DNA of 64,000 nt from Ehretia macrophylla. Its lineage: Eukaryota; Streptophyta; Magnoliopsida; Boraginales; Ehretiaceae. Under the pieces are notes generated by a model. The model made no database searches. It had not been told where the DNA came from and saw only the letters and a program-made list of their open reading frames with translations. Positions 35,998-47,764 of the stretch are shown here, one piece after another. The translations under genes were made by a program, and so were the position numbers. The stretch lies in the NCBI GenBank assembly GCA_037974665.1, contig CM075769.1, positions 78,453,190 to 78,517,189 on the forward strand, read 5' to 3'. Position 1 is the stretch's first letter, and every line of letters begins with the position of its first letter.

Positions 35998-36117
35998 GGG
36001 TGCGATCATACCAGCACTAATGCACCGGATCCCATCAGAACTCCGAAGTTAAGCGTGCTTGGGCGAGAGTAGTGCTACGATGGGTGAGCCCCGGAGAAGT
36101 CCTCGTGTTGCACCCCC
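35998..36117 (+). rRNA. 5S rRNA: 5S rRNA gene copy
   Basis: Five changes: A77G, G81C, C91G, T96G, G98A, all in the second half. C91G and the upstream GCTGTCAACATG link it to the trio at 31276-32748, but its terminal helix is normal. Confidence 0.96.
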
Positions 36118-36675
36118 TTTTCAATTTTTTTTTGCCCTAGTTAGGGCTGCCAAGATACTTTATCCACCAAATCTCTATTACCGAATCCCACGGAACATTG
36201 GGGAAGACAACTTCGCTTCACATAGTGGCCGGGCCCGGAAACCGAGGGCATAGGGTTTGGGACCAGTTCTCCGTCGCTCCAGTGCCCATAACTTTTGATG
36301 CGTAAGGAGTTACGCGGCGCATAGCATACCGTTGCAAAGCTCTCTGAGAGCTCTACCACGGAGGTAGCCAGCTTGCTCGCTGTGCCCGTTTTTGGAGCCC
36401 AAAATCGAATGTTTTCATCAGTTTCAAGACACTTTTCTTCTTTCGCTCAGTTTTTCCATCCCGTATCATACGTCGTGAGCTGGTAAAAGGACGACAACCT
36501 GACTTGCAGGACATCATAGGGCCCTACAACGTGTCGATATCAAGTCTTGCGAGGATGCTATGTTGTTGAAGTTGATGGGTTTTCGTTAAGCCCATTGGGC
36601 CTTTCGAATGGGCCATCTCTCTAGGCTGGCATTGTGAACCGTTAACACATATAGGAATTGTGCCCTCAACATGAC

Positions 36676-36795
36676 GGGTGCGATCATACCAGCACTAATG
36701 CACCGGATCCCATCCGAACTCCGAAGTTAAACGTGCTTCGGCGAGAGTAGTACTAGGATGGGTAACCCCTTGAGAAGTCCTCGGGTTACACCTCA
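36676..36795 (+). rRNA. 5S rRNA: 5S rRNA gene copy
   Basis: Ten changes: A40C, G56A, G64C, G89A, C95T, G98A, T109G, G113A, C118T, C120A. A40C, G56A and T109G are shared with the gene at 33306. Confidence 0.95.
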
Positions 36796-37351
36796 TTTTC
36801 AATTTTTTTTGCCATGGTTTGGGTTGCCAACATACTGTATCCACCAAATCTCAATTACCGAATCCCATGGAACATTGGGCAAGACAACTTCACTTCACGT
36901 AGAGGCCGGGCCCACAAACCGAGGGCGTAGGGCTTGTGACCAGGTCTCCATCGCTCCGGTGCCAAGAACTTTTGATCCGTAAGGAGTTACGCGGCGCACA
37001 GCATACCGTTGCAAAGCTCGCTTAGAGCTCTACGACTAGGCAGCTAGCTTGCTCACTATGCCCATTTTTGAAGCCCAAAATCGAACGTTTTCATCAGTTT
37101 CAGGCCACTTTTCTTCTTTTGCTTTGTTTTTTCGTCCCGGATCTTTCGTCGTGAGTTGTGAAAAGGACGACAACCTGACTCGCAGGACATTAGAGGGCCC
37201 TACAACGTGTCGATACCACGTCTTGCAAGGATGTTGCGTTGTTGAAGCAGATGGGATGTCGTTAAACCTATTGGGCCTTTTGAATGGGCCATCTCTCTAG
37301 GCTGGCACTGTGAATCGTTAACACATAAAGGAAATGCGCCCTCAACATGAC

Positions 37352-37471
37352 GGGTGCGATCATACTAGCACTAATGCACCGGATCCCATCAGAACTCCGT
37401 AGTTAAGCGTGCTTGGGCGAGAGTAGTACTAGGATGGCTGACCCCCTGGGAAATCCTCGTATTGCGCCCTC
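37352..37471 (+). rRNA. 5S rRNA: 5S rRNA gene copy
   Basis: Seven changes: C15T, A49T, G87C, G102A, G110A, A115G, C119T. Confidence 0.96.
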
Positions 37472-38028
37472 TTTTCAATTTTTTTTGCCCTTGTTAGGGT
37501 TGCCAAGATACTTTATCCACAAACTCTCTCTTACCGACTCCCACGGAACATTGGCCAAGACACCTTCGCTTCATGTGCAGGCCGGGCCCCTAACCCAAGG
37601 GCGTTGGGTCTGTGACTAAGTCTCCGTTGCTCCGGTGCCCATAACTTTTGATCGGCAAGGAGTTAGGCGGCGCACAGCATACCGTTACAAAGCTCTCTGA
37701 GAGATCTACGACGAGGCCAGCGGGCTTGCTCGCTGTGCCCATTTTGGGATCCCAAAATAGAACGTGTTCATCTGTTTCAGGCCACTTTTCTTCTTTTGCC
37801 CTGTTTTTTCATCCCGGATCGTACGACGTGAGCTGCTAAAAGGACGACAACCAGACTGGCAGGATATCAGATGGCCCTACAACGTGTCGATATCACGTCT
37901 TGCGAGGATGCTGCGTTGTTGAAGCGGATGGGTTGTCGTTAAGCCCATTGGGCCTTTTGAATGGGCCATCTCTCTAGGCTGGCATGGTGAACCATTAACA
38001 CATATAGGAATTGTGCTCTGAACATGTC

Positions 38029-38148
38029 GGGTGCGATCATACCAGAACTAATGCCCCGGATACCATCAGAACTCCGATGTTAAGCGTGCTTGGGCGAGAG
38101 TAGTACTAGGATGGGTGGCCCCCTGGGAAGTCCTCGTGTTGCACCCCC
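38029..38148 (+). rRNA. 5S rRNA: 5S rRNA gene copy
   Basis: Five changes: C18A, A27C, C34A, A50T, A90G. Confidence 0.96.
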
Positions 38149-38705
38149 TTTGCAATTTTTTTTTGCCCTGGTTAGGGTTGCCAAGATACTTTAAGCACCA
38201 AATCTCTATTACCGAATCCCACGGAACATTGGGCAAGACAACTTCGCTGTACGTATAGGCCAGGCCCGCAAACCGAGGGCGTAGGGTTGTGACCAGGTCT
38301 CCGTCGCTCCGGTGCCCATAACTTTTGATCCGTAAGGAGTTACGTAGCGCACAACATACCGTTGCAAAGCTCTTTGAGTGCTCTACGATAGGGGTAGCAT
38401 GCTTGATCGCTGTGGCCTTTTTTGGAGCCCAAAATCAAACGTTTTCATCAATTTCAGGCCACTTTTCTTCTTTTACTCTGTTTTTCCGTCCCGGATCGTA
38501 CGTCGTGAGCTGTTAAAAAGAAGACAACCTGACTCGCGGGACATCAGAGGGCCCTACAATGTGTCGATATCACATCTTTTAAGGATGCTTCGTTGTTGAA
38601 GCGGATGGGTTGTCGTTAAGCCCATTAGGCCTTTTGAATGGGCCATCTCTCTAGGCTAGGACTGTGAACCGTTAACACATATAGGAATTGTACCCTCAAC
38701 ATGAC

Positions 38706-38825
38706 AGGTGCAATCATACCAGCACTAATGAACCGGATCCCTTCAGAACTCCGAAGTTGAGCGTGCTTGGGCGAGAGTAGTACTAGGATGGGTGATCCCC
38801 TGGGAAGTCCTCGTGTTGTACCCCC
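38706..38825 (+). rRNA. 5S rRNA: 5S rRNA gene copy
   Basis: Seven changes: G1A, G7A, C26A, A37T, A54G, C91T, C114T. It heads the 740-bp unit. Confidence 0.96.
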
Positions 38826-39019
38826 TTTTCAATTATTTTTGCCCTGGTTAGGGTTGACAATATACTTTATCCACCAAATCTCTATTACCCAATCCCACGG
38901 ATCATTGGACAAGACAACTTCACTTCACGTAGAGGCCGGACCCGCAAACTGAGGGCGTAGTGTTTGTGACCAGGTCTCCGTCGCTCCAGTGCCTATAACT
39001 TTTGATCCGTAAGGAGTTA

Positions 39020-39160
39020 CACAGCGCACAACATACCATTGCAAAGCTTTGTGAGAGCTCTACGACAGGGGTAGCTAGCTTGCTCGCAGCGCACAGCATA
39101 CCGTTGCCAAGCTCTCTGAGAGCTCTACGGCAAGGGCAACAAGCTTGCACGTTGTGCCCA
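39020..39160 (+). repeat. Tandem duplication of about 65-70 bp inside a spacer
   Basis: The stretch from CAGCGCAC through the AGCTCT hairpin region to GCTTGC occurs twice in a row, meeting at about 39088. The two copies differ at several sites, so the duplication is not recent. It accounts for the 740-bp unit. Confidence 0.85.
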
Positions 39161-39445
39161 TTTTTGGACCCAAAAATTGAACGTTTTCTTCAGTTTAAGG
39201 CCACTTTTCTTCTTTTGCTCTGTTTTTCTGTCCCGGATCGTACGTCGTGAGCAATTAAAAGGACGACAACCTGACTCGCGAACATCAGAGGGCCCTACAA
39301 TATGTCGATATCACATCTTGCGAGGATGCTGCGTTGTTGAAGTGGATGGGTTGTCGTTAAGCCCATTGGCCTTTTGAATGGGTCATCTCTCTAGGCTGGG
39401 ATTGTGAACCGTTAAAACATATAGGAATTGAGCCCTCAACATGAT

Positions 39446-39565
39446 GGGTGCAATCATACCAGCAATAATGCACCGGATCCAATCAGCACACCGAAGTTTA
39501 GCGTGGTTTGGCAAGAGTAGTACTAGGATGGGTGACCCCCGGGGAAGTCCTCTTGTTGCACCCCC
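39446..39565 (+). rRNA. 5S rRNA: 5S rRNA gene copy, divergent
   Basis: Eleven changes: G7A, C20A, C36A, A42C, T45A, A54T, C61G, G64T, G68A, T96G, G108T. The A box is badly altered; likely a pseudogene. Confidence 0.94.
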
Positions 39566-40121
39566 TTTTTAATTTTTTTTGCCCTGGTTAGGGTTGCCAA
39601 GATGCTTTATCCACTAAATCTCTATTACTGAATCCCACGGACCATTGGGCAGACAACTTCGCTTCACGTAGAGACCGGGCCCGCAAGCCGAGGGCGTAGG
39701 GTTTGTGACCAGGTCTCCGTCGCTCTAGTGCATATAACTTTTGATCCGTAAGGAGTTACGCAGCGCACAGCATACCGTTGCAAATCTCTCTGAGAGCTCT
39801 ACGATAGGGGCAGCCAGCATGCTAGCTGTGCCCATTTTTGGAGCCCAAAAGCGAACATTTTCATCGGTTTCAAGCCATTTTTCTTCTTTTGCTCTATTTT
39901 TCCGTCCTGGATCGTACGTCGTGAGCTGTTGAAAGGGCGACAACCTGACTCGCGGGACATCAGAGGGCCCTACAACTTGTGGATATCACATCTTGCGAGG
40001 ATGCAGCGTTGTTGAAGCGGATGGGTTGTCGTTAAGCCCATTGGGCCTTTTAAATGGGCCATCTCTCTAGGCTAGGACTGTGAACCGTTAACACATATAG
40101 GAATTGTGCCCTCAACATGAC

Positions 40122-40223
40122 AGGTGCGATCATACCAGCACTAATGCACCGGATCCCATCCGAAATCCAAAGTTAAGCGTGCTTGGGCGAGAATAGTACT
40201 AGGTGGGTGACTCCGTGGGAAGT
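40122..40223 (+). pseudogene. 5S rRNA: 5S rRNA gene, 5' part, interrupted by a Ty3/gypsy fossil
   Basis: Covers gene positions 1-103 and stops after GGGAAGT, where the LTR starts. The upstream promoter and internal boxes remain, but the 3' strand of the terminal helix and the terminator are missing. A 3' scrap lies beyond the fossil at 45033. Confidence 0.95.
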
Positions 40224-43200
40224 TGTGAGGCCCGACCCCAATTTGCATGCGAAACCTAACTTCGTGTGCCGTAACCTAGATTTGCATGCCATGACCTAGG
40301 TTTAAGAAATGAGTTCATTTTATGTGCCATGCATTGAATTACGTGTATTCATTTGGGATTGCGTGCATTTACTTGGAAAATGTGCATTCGACTCGTAGTT
40401 TATGTCCTACCTCGTAGTGCGTGCCCTAGACCTAGGAAAGCATGCCTTCACGCTAATCAAGAAAGTACCTTTCACAAAGCACTAGACTATTAAACAATCC
40501 TACAAAGTCCACTATCAATATAATAATCCTAATTCAACTCTTTAGAAGACAAAAAATGCACCAAACACTAAACATTCTTCATTCTTTATTCCTTTTCTTT
40601 TTGCACTTCCAAACACAAGCAATAAAATAAGCTTAACCAAGACAAAATTCAGAATTTTCCCACATGCTTGGCCGACCATACCATGGTTTTGCACAAGGTT
40701 TGAACAATTTTATAATCAACTATGCATGCTTAGACAAACTATGACACAAAATGCATAAAAATATGATCAAAACCACCTCAAATCTCTCTCTTGCTCGACC
40801 AAAAACTCATAGCCCATGCTAACATTTCAAAATTCCACCTTGAAGACAAAAAAAAATCAGATTTGGAAGCCCAAGGCCGACCAATGCTTGGGTGAATGCA
40901 AAAGAGTTTTATTCTTGTCATTTCTTCATTTCCTTTTCAATCTTTCTCTCTTCCCTCTCATTTTCCTCTCTCATTCTCGGCCTTGGCTGAGTTCTTCATC
41001 TTCTTATCTTCTCTTCTTCACACCATATCTAAGCAAAGCAAGCTACAAGCAAAGAACCTCAACCGAGCTCGCTAGGAGGTGAAAATTACACATGCACGTG
41101 CATTGAAAACTCTATTCGGCCTAGGTAAGCTTCTTGGCATCCATTTCTTTTCTTCATGTTCTAACTTCATGCATGTGCTAAGAGATTGATCACTAAGCTA
41201 GGAAAAATAGAGAAAAGCTAGTTGGGTTTTCGGCAAAGGAAGGAGAGGAAGAAGGTTGTGCTTCAACAAGGTTTTTGAGCATCTTTGTGGTTGATTGCTA
41301 AGGTGAGGGTTAAAACCTTTTGAAAACTCTTCAAAAATTCACATGCATGCTCATAAATGTGTGTATTTGCTTCTGTACTTGAGCTATATTGTTGTTCATA
41401 AGCTTAAACAACCATGCATGGCAAGATCTTGGCTTGAAAATGATGCTAGGAGAAGTCGAAATTGTTGAAAGCTCTCTGACTAGTCTGTGTGAGGTAAGTT
41501 TAGCTAGGCAAATGTTGTTGAAAATGAATGAAAATTAGTAGGTGAATAGTTTGGACAGTTTTGAACATTTTTCCCAGAAATAGGCCGAAGAAAATTTTGA
41601 ATCTAAGGACCTCAAAATGGAAAACGTTTAAAAAGTGACCAAATCTGGAAATCTGGAAAAATGAAGCAGGTTTTGGCAGATGCACTGACCTTGTGGAAAA
41701 AACCATATTTGACTTAGTAAATGATGTCCAAAATGCATGAAATTTTTTTTGCTGCTATATTTTTCAGTTGTGGACAATTTTTTCAGAAATGGACTAAGGC
41801 TAAAACTGATCCTAAGGACCTCAAAAACGTAAATTTCTGAAAAGTGTGCAAATCTGGACAGTTTTGTGCTACCTCAATGTTTCGGCTATAACTAATGATT
41901 CCAAACACCAATTGATGCAAGGTTTGTTTCTGATTTTATTTAACTTCTTAAGATTTAATTTGACATCTTATTCACTGAATTTGGAGATTTTTTGATTATC
42001 CTATTGATTGTGAGAAAACAGACTATTGCAGTAAAGGTTTCACTTAACTACATGCTTGGAAAATTGTTGTAACCTCTCTTGTGGTACTAATTGTGTGGAA
42101 ATGTGGTGTTGGGATGTTATGTGGACTGTTTTGAGTACTTGAGGATGCTTGAATTGAATGATGCATGACTTGAGAATGATTTTGAGTTGACTTAGGGTTT
42201 TAATCACACGATTAAGCATGAAACGGAAACCCTAATGACTAGGTAGTCTTGCTAAGTGTTGATCATTTGGATATTGTGTGGAAATTATATGCTTAGTGGG
42301 CTGCCCGTAATTGTCTTATAACTTTAAATGGGATTTTGACCATTGCATGTTGACAAATAAGCTTTCCTTGCATCTGAACCCATGTTGATATCATTGCATG
42401 TTGAATAATCTTATCACTTGATCACGTGGGCTTCTTAATGAGTTATATGGCCTGTTTTACATGTGTTACATGGCTGCCCATTTAATTTTCATATAACTCT
42501 ATATGCCTTTCAAGTGAAATTTCTTGTCTTATCGTGCCCTGCTTGTTTACCTGCCAATGTGCAATCTTATGACTGTCCGGAGGCAACCTACTTTGTTGTC
42601 CTCCTACTGTGATATATTACCTGTCATGAATGTGCATTTGCATACAAGGTTGCAACCTTTCCTGTTGGCATGGTAGCGATCACGCACACCGGGCTGCATT
42701 GGGCTTGCCGGTGTCCCCGTGACTACCATGGTCCCTTTCCCTCTCTCGCTTGGGGGCTAGACTTCCTCGGAGAGTTGGGTCGTAGGATTTTGGGGTACAT
42801 CCGGAGTACACCCACTTGGCGTGTTTGGGGGATGATTTGAAGTCGGCCGCAACAACTGATCCTGGAACTGATCTGGGAGCAAAAGCTCACTGGATCCTTT
42901 TTACTATGTGTATAAGTACTCTCGCTTGATTCCTAGAGAACCTCGAGGAGGAAAGACCGGTATTCCTGTTTCTGTACTTATATTTATGTTGTGTTCATGC
43001 TTGCAAAAGGGATTTTCATAAGTTGAACTAGAAAATGAGTTTCAAAACTTATTTCTCGTTCTCCCTCGCTGAGTTTATATGGACTCACCCTCTTTTATCA
43101 TCTCAGGTGAAGAAGACCCAGAACAGGTACCTGAGGACGGTGTGCCTAATGATGAACCTCTGGAGTGACTGCCTATCATTGTTTGTTTTGCTTGAATGTG

Positions 43201-43804
43201 ACTACTTGTGAACTTTATGTTACTTGAAGACTATTTCCTTTTATGTTGCTCGATGTCATGATGTAAAAGACCCTCGTTGTAATTTGGGGTCTAATTTTGG
43301 TTTGTACTTATATTAAGTAGACTGATGCTAGACATGACACTACTATGATCGTTTTTCTTTTATTACCGCTAGTATCTATCTTAGGTTATGACGCTTTAGT
43401 TAAGAACTAAGTAAATGAACTTATCCAATCTTAACATGTACTTGCTATTAAGCTAAGATCAACAAGTATATTTGTAACGAGGATAAATATACAAACGAGA
43501 CATAGTATCATGCTAGGTTATAAATCAAACGGGATGTCGAAATAACCAATAAGCAATTCAATTGATGGTAAATTAGTAATCTTAGTTGGAAATGAATTTG
43601 AGACGGTAAACTTTGAGGCGTTTAGATAATTAGGTTAAACCAAATGACCAATTATAGCCGTTATGCAGCCGGTTTTCTGGAAAAACTTTGGAGTTTAGAC
43701 TAAATCATTAGGTGTTAATCTCCATAAACAGATAAGTACGTGATATTACTTGAATTTTAGTTCACACCCTAGTCTAACCTTATAGGCCGGGTTGGGGCGT
43801 GACA
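40224..43804 (+). repeat. LTR of Ty3/gypsy fossil copy 1
   Basis: 3581 bp with TG and CA ends. A short version of the GTGCC/ACCTAG repeat zone opens it. A candidate TATA box (TATAAGTA) lies at 42911-42918. Blocks such as CATGCATGGCAAGATCTTGG near 41411 are shared with the LARD-like LTRs. Confidence 0.9.
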
Positions 43805-43815
43805 CCTTAGAAGAA

Positions 43816-43827
43816 TGGTATCAGAGC
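43816..43827 (+). other. Primer binding site, initiator Met-tRNA type
   Basis: TGGTATCAGAGC lies 11 bp after the LTR end and shows that the LTR is the upstream one. Confidence 0.9.
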
Positions 43828-44063
43828 TTAGATTGCTTAAGCCAGGTTTAACTCTCGGACCGTGGGTAGAGCCTTAAGATAATTAGGATGACTTATTTAT
43901 GTGTTATTGTGTGATAAATGTGCCTTCTATGTTCTATGTGCTTAAGTGACTTACCTGCCTTAAATGTTTTTAGAATTATACCTATATTATGTTGCATATC
44001 ATATGCATTAGATTCTTAATTGTCATATTTCAATAAATTGTACATCGTAATTTGTGCCTATAG

Positions 44064-45010
44064 ATGGCTGGCCCTAGTACCCGTACTACTAATAGGAGCG
44101 GTGAACCTCAAGAGACCGGGGATGCCTATCAGACTAATCCCGGTATAGCTATGTTTAATATGATGGCAAATGCCATGGATCGTGTATCACGTGTGATGGA
44201 GCGTCAGGATGCTCGTGAAGCCAACAACAACAACATCAACAACATGAATGAGGGTAACCATGGGTGACATAGCAGAATGAGGGAATTCTTGACTTTCGCC
44301 TGTCTAAATTCTACGGGGAAGCTGATGATGAGAAAGCAGAGGCTTGGCTGTCCGAGATTGAGAAGATTTTCAAGCCACTTGATTATACAGATGAAGAGAA
44401 AGTGGAGTTTACTGTATTTCTGTTGCACGGGAATGCCGAGCATTGGTGGCACACTGTAGAGGCACTGTGGGAGACTGATCAGACACCTCGCTTGTGGGGT
44501 AATTTCGTTAAGGCATTTAAGGAGAAATATGTACCTGCAGTTTCCAGGCATAGGCGCATCGAGGAGTTCATGCACTTGACCCAGGGTAATATGACGGTGG
44601 CCCAGTACAAGGCTCATTTTCATTGACTGTCCCGTTATGCTCAATATATGGTTTGTACTCCGGAGGTGAGAATGTGGAAATTTACTATTGGATTGAGGCT
44701 AGAGATTCAGGACCAGTTGGCCTCTCATGACTTTGATACCTATTCTACTCTCTTTGCTGCTGCCTCTCGAGTGGAGAAGAGGAAACCAGATGGAGCCGGT
44801 TCGAGTCAGCCAAACAAGAAACCATACCAGCCTCCAGGTCAGCAGAGGAAATTCTAGAGTCAGGGTCGTAATCAGGGCCAGAGCCAGAACAGACCAGGGA
44901 ATAACCGTGGCCCGACGAAAGCGCCATCAGCCCCTTCCGCCCGCGTATCCACAGGTAGTTCACCGGCTACTCAGTCCGTCAGCTGTTCTTATTGTGACAG
45001 GAAGGGGCAT
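44064..45010 (+). pseudogene. gag remnant of Ty3/gypsy fossil copy 1
   Basis: Resembles plant Ty3/gypsy gag: a variable N-terminal part with an asparagine run, then the retrotransposon gag domain with the familiar W-L-E-KIF and EHWW patterns, then a Gln/Gly/Asn-rich tail leading to a zinc-knuckle-like start. In the virus-like particle the family's Gag packages the RNA. This copy is a non-functional fossil with a few breaks. Confidence 0.85.
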
Positions 45011-45061
45011 ACCGAATCCCACGGAACATTGGCCCCAGGGAAGTCCTCGTGTTGCACCCCC
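45011..45061 (+). pseudogene. 5S rRNA: Composite junction: spacer scrap plus 5S gene 3' end
   Basis: 22 bp of 5S spacer (ACCGAATCCC to CATTGG) are followed by the last 29 bp of a 5S gene. The scrap normally lies downstream of a gene, not inside one. The gene 3' part overlaps the 5' part at 40122 by about 13 bp, so this is not the simple right flank of an insertion. Confidence 0.88.
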
Positions 45062-45616
45062 TTTTCAATTTTTTTTGCCCTGGTTAGGGTCGCCAAGATA
45101 CTTTATCCACCAAATCTCTATTACCGAATCCCACGAAACATTGGGCAAGACAACTTCGCTTCACGTAGAGGCCGAGCCCGCAAACCGAGGGCGTAGGGTT
45201 TGTGACCAGGTCTCCGTCGCTTCGGTGTCCATAACTTTTGATCCGTAAGAAGTTACGCGGCGCACAACATACCGTTGCAAAGCTCTCTGAGAGCTCTACG
45301 ACAGGGGCAGCCTGCTAGCTCGTTGTGCCCCTTTTTGGAGCCCAAAATCGAACGTTTTCATCAGTTTCAGGCCACTTTTCTTCTTTTGCCCGATTTTTCC
45401 GTCCTGAATCGTACGTCGTGAGCTGTTAAAAACGACAACCTGACTCGCGGTACATCAGAGGGCCTTACAACGTGTCGATATCACGTCTTGCGAGGATGCT
45501 GTGTTGTTGAAACGGAAGGGTTGTCGTTAAGCCCATTGGGCCTTTTGAATGGGCCATCTCTCTAGGTTGGTACTGTGAATCATTAACACATATAAGAATT
45601 GTGCCCTCAAGATGAC

Positions 45617-45735
45617 AGGTGCAATCATACCAGCACTAATGCACCGGATCCCATCAGAACTCCGAAGTTAAGCATGCTTGGGCGAGAGTAGTACTAGGAA
45701 GGGTGACCCCATGGGAAGTCCTCGTGTTGCACCCC
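45617..45735 (+). rRNA. 5S rRNA: 5S rRNA gene copy
   Basis: Five changes (G1A, G7A, G58A, T84A, C95A) and one terminal C fewer. Confidence 0.96.
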
Positions 45736-46292
45736 TTTTTCTATTTTTTTGCCCTGGTTAGTGTTGCCAAGATACTTTATCCACCAAATCTCTATTACCG
45801 AATCCCACGGAACATTGGACAAGACAACTTCGCTTCACGTAGAGGCCAGGCCCGCAAACCGAGGGCGTAGGGTTTGTGACCAGGTCTCCGTTGCTCTGGT
45901 GCCCATAAATTTTGATCTGTAAGGATTTACGCAGCGCACAGCACACTGTTGTAGAGCTCTCTAAGAGCTCTACGAGAGGGGCAACCATCTTTCTAGCTGT
46001 GCCCATTTTTGGAGCCCAAAATTGAACGTTTTCATCAGTTTCAGGCCACTTTTCTTCTTTTGCTCTATTTTTCCGTCCCGGATCGTACGTCGTGAGTTGT
46101 TAAAATAACGACAACCTGACTCGCGTGACATCAGAGAGCCCTACAACGTGTCAATATCACATCTTGCGAGGATGTTGCGTTGTTGAAGCGGATGGGTTGT
46201 CGTTATGCCCATTGGGCTTTTTGAATGGGCCATCTCTCTAGGTTGGGACTGTGAACCGTTAACACATGTAGGAATTGTGTCCTCAACATCAC

Positions 46293-46412
46293 GAGTGCGA
46301 TCATACCAGCACTAATGCACCGGATCCCATCAGAACTCTGAAGTTAAGCAAGCTTGGGCGAGAGTAGTACTTAGATCGGTGACCCCCTGGGAAGTCCTCG
46401 TGTTGCACCCCC
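46293..46412 (+). rRNA. 5S rRNA: 5S rRNA gene copy
   Basis: Seven changes: G2A, C47T, G58A, T59A, A80T, G81A, G85C. Confidence 0.96.
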
Positions 46413-46969
46413 TTTTCAATTTTTTTTGCCCTGGTTAGGGTTGCCAAGATACTTTATCCACCAAATTTCTATTACCGAATATCACAGATCATTATGCAAG
46501 ACAACTTGGCTTCACGTAGAGGCCGGGCCCGCAAACCGAGGGCGTAGGGTTTGTGACCAGGTCTCCGTCGCTCCGGTGCCCATAACTTTTAATCCGTAAG
46601 GAGTTACATAGCGCACAGCATGCCGTTGCAAAGCTCTCTGAGATCTGTACGACCGGGGTAGCCATCTTGCTCGTTGTGCCCATTTTTGGATCCCAAAATC
46701 ACACGTTTTTATCTGTTTCAGGAAATTTTTCTTCTTTTGCTCTGTTTTTCCGTCCCGGATCGTACGTCGTGTGCAGTTAAAAGGACGACAACCTGACTCG
46801 CGCGATATCAGTGCGCCCTACAATGTGTCGATATCACGTCTTGCGAGGATGCCGCGTTGTTGAAGCTGATGGGTTGTCGTTATGCCCATTGGGCCTTTTG
46901 AATGGGCCATCTCTCTAGGCTGGGACTGTGAACCGTTAACACATATAGAAATTGTGCCCTCTACATGAC

Positions 46970-47089
46970 GGGTGCGACCATACCAGCACTAATGCAACGG
47001 ATCCCATCAGAACTCCAAAGTTAAGTGTGCTTGGGCGAGAGTAGTACTAGGATGGGTGACCCCCTGAGAAGTTCTCGTGTTGCACCCCC
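46970..47089 (+). rRNA. 5S rRNA: 5S rRNA gene copy
   Basis: Six changes: T9C, C28A, G48A, C57T, G98A, C104T. Confidence 0.96.
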
Positions 47090-47644
47090 TTTTCAATTTT
47101 TTTTTCCCTGGTTAGGGTTGCCAAGATACTTTATTCACCAAATCTCGATTACCGAATCCCACGGAACATTGGGCAAGACAACTTCGCTTCACGTAGAGGC
47201 CGGGCGAGCAAGCCGAGGGCGTAGGTTTTGTAACCAAGTCTCCGTTGCTCCGGTGCCCATAACTTTTGATCGGTAAGGAGTTATGCGGCGCACATCATAC
47301 CGTTGCAAAGCTCTCTGAGAGCTCTACGACGGGGCAGCAAGCTTGCTCGTGGTGCCATTTTTGGAGCCCAAAATCGAACGTTTTCATCAGTTTCATGCCA
47401 CTTTTCTTCTTTTGCCCTGTTTTTCCGTCACGGATCGTACATCAAGAGCTGTTAAATGGACGACAACCTGACTCGCGGGACATCAGAGGGCCCTACAACA
47501 TGTCGATATCACGTCTTGCGAGGATGCGGCGTTGTTGAAGCGGATGGGTTGCCGTTAAGCCCATTGGGCCTTTTGAATAGGCCATCTCTCTAGGCTAGGA
47601 CTGTGAACCGTTAACACATATAGGAATTGTGCCCTCAACATGAC

Positions 47645-47764
47645 AGGTGCGATCATTCCAGCACTAATGTACCAGATCCCATCAGAACTCCGAAGTTAAG
47701 CGTGCTTGGGCGAGAGTAGTAATAGGATGGGTAACCCCGTGAGAATTCCTCGTGTTGCACCCCA
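47645..47764 (+). rRNA. 5S rRNA: 5S rRNA gene copy
   Basis: Ten changes: G1A, A13T, C26T, G30A, C78A, G89A, C95G, G98A, G102T, C120A. Confidence 0.95.

Larger units (their letters stand above)
29935..40223 (+). repeat. 5S rDNA tandem array, block B (15 genes plus one 5' part)
   Basis: The array continues in the same orientation and phase beyond the LTR element. Unit lengths are mostly 673-678 bp, with 663 bp (gene at 29937), 665 bp (gene at 33979) and 740 bp (gene at 38706) as exceptions. Three consecutive genes (31276, 31952, 32629) form a divergent subfamily. The block ends inside a 5S gene, at position 103 of the gene, where the first Ty3/gypsy fossil begins. Spacers contain the same ordered blocks as block A and nothing else I can recognise. 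Confidence 0.97.
40224..45010 (+). mobile_element. Ty3/gypsy LTR retrotransposon fossil, copy 1 (LTR plus gag part)
   Basis: Parts in order: one 3.58 kb LTR (TGTGAGGCCC to GGGGCGTGACA), initiator Met-tRNA primer site, leader, and part of gag. No pol region and no second LTR follow; the sequence passes directly into 5S array. The gag type, the primer site and the very long LTR suggest a chromovirus of the Tekay/Del kind, though without pol the clade is uncertain. It is broken, with a few further breaks in gag. Age cannot be read from LTR divergence because only one LTR is present. The 5S position, internal end and junction match copy 2 exactly. Confidence 0.9.

Noticed and set aside
40224-45010. 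Simple intact insertion with target duplication GAAGT on both sides of the fossil
   Set aside because: GGGAAGT does flank both sides, but bases before the right-hand copy are also 5S sequence and a spacer scrap lies between. The repeat is overlap of two 5S parts rather than a clean target duplication.
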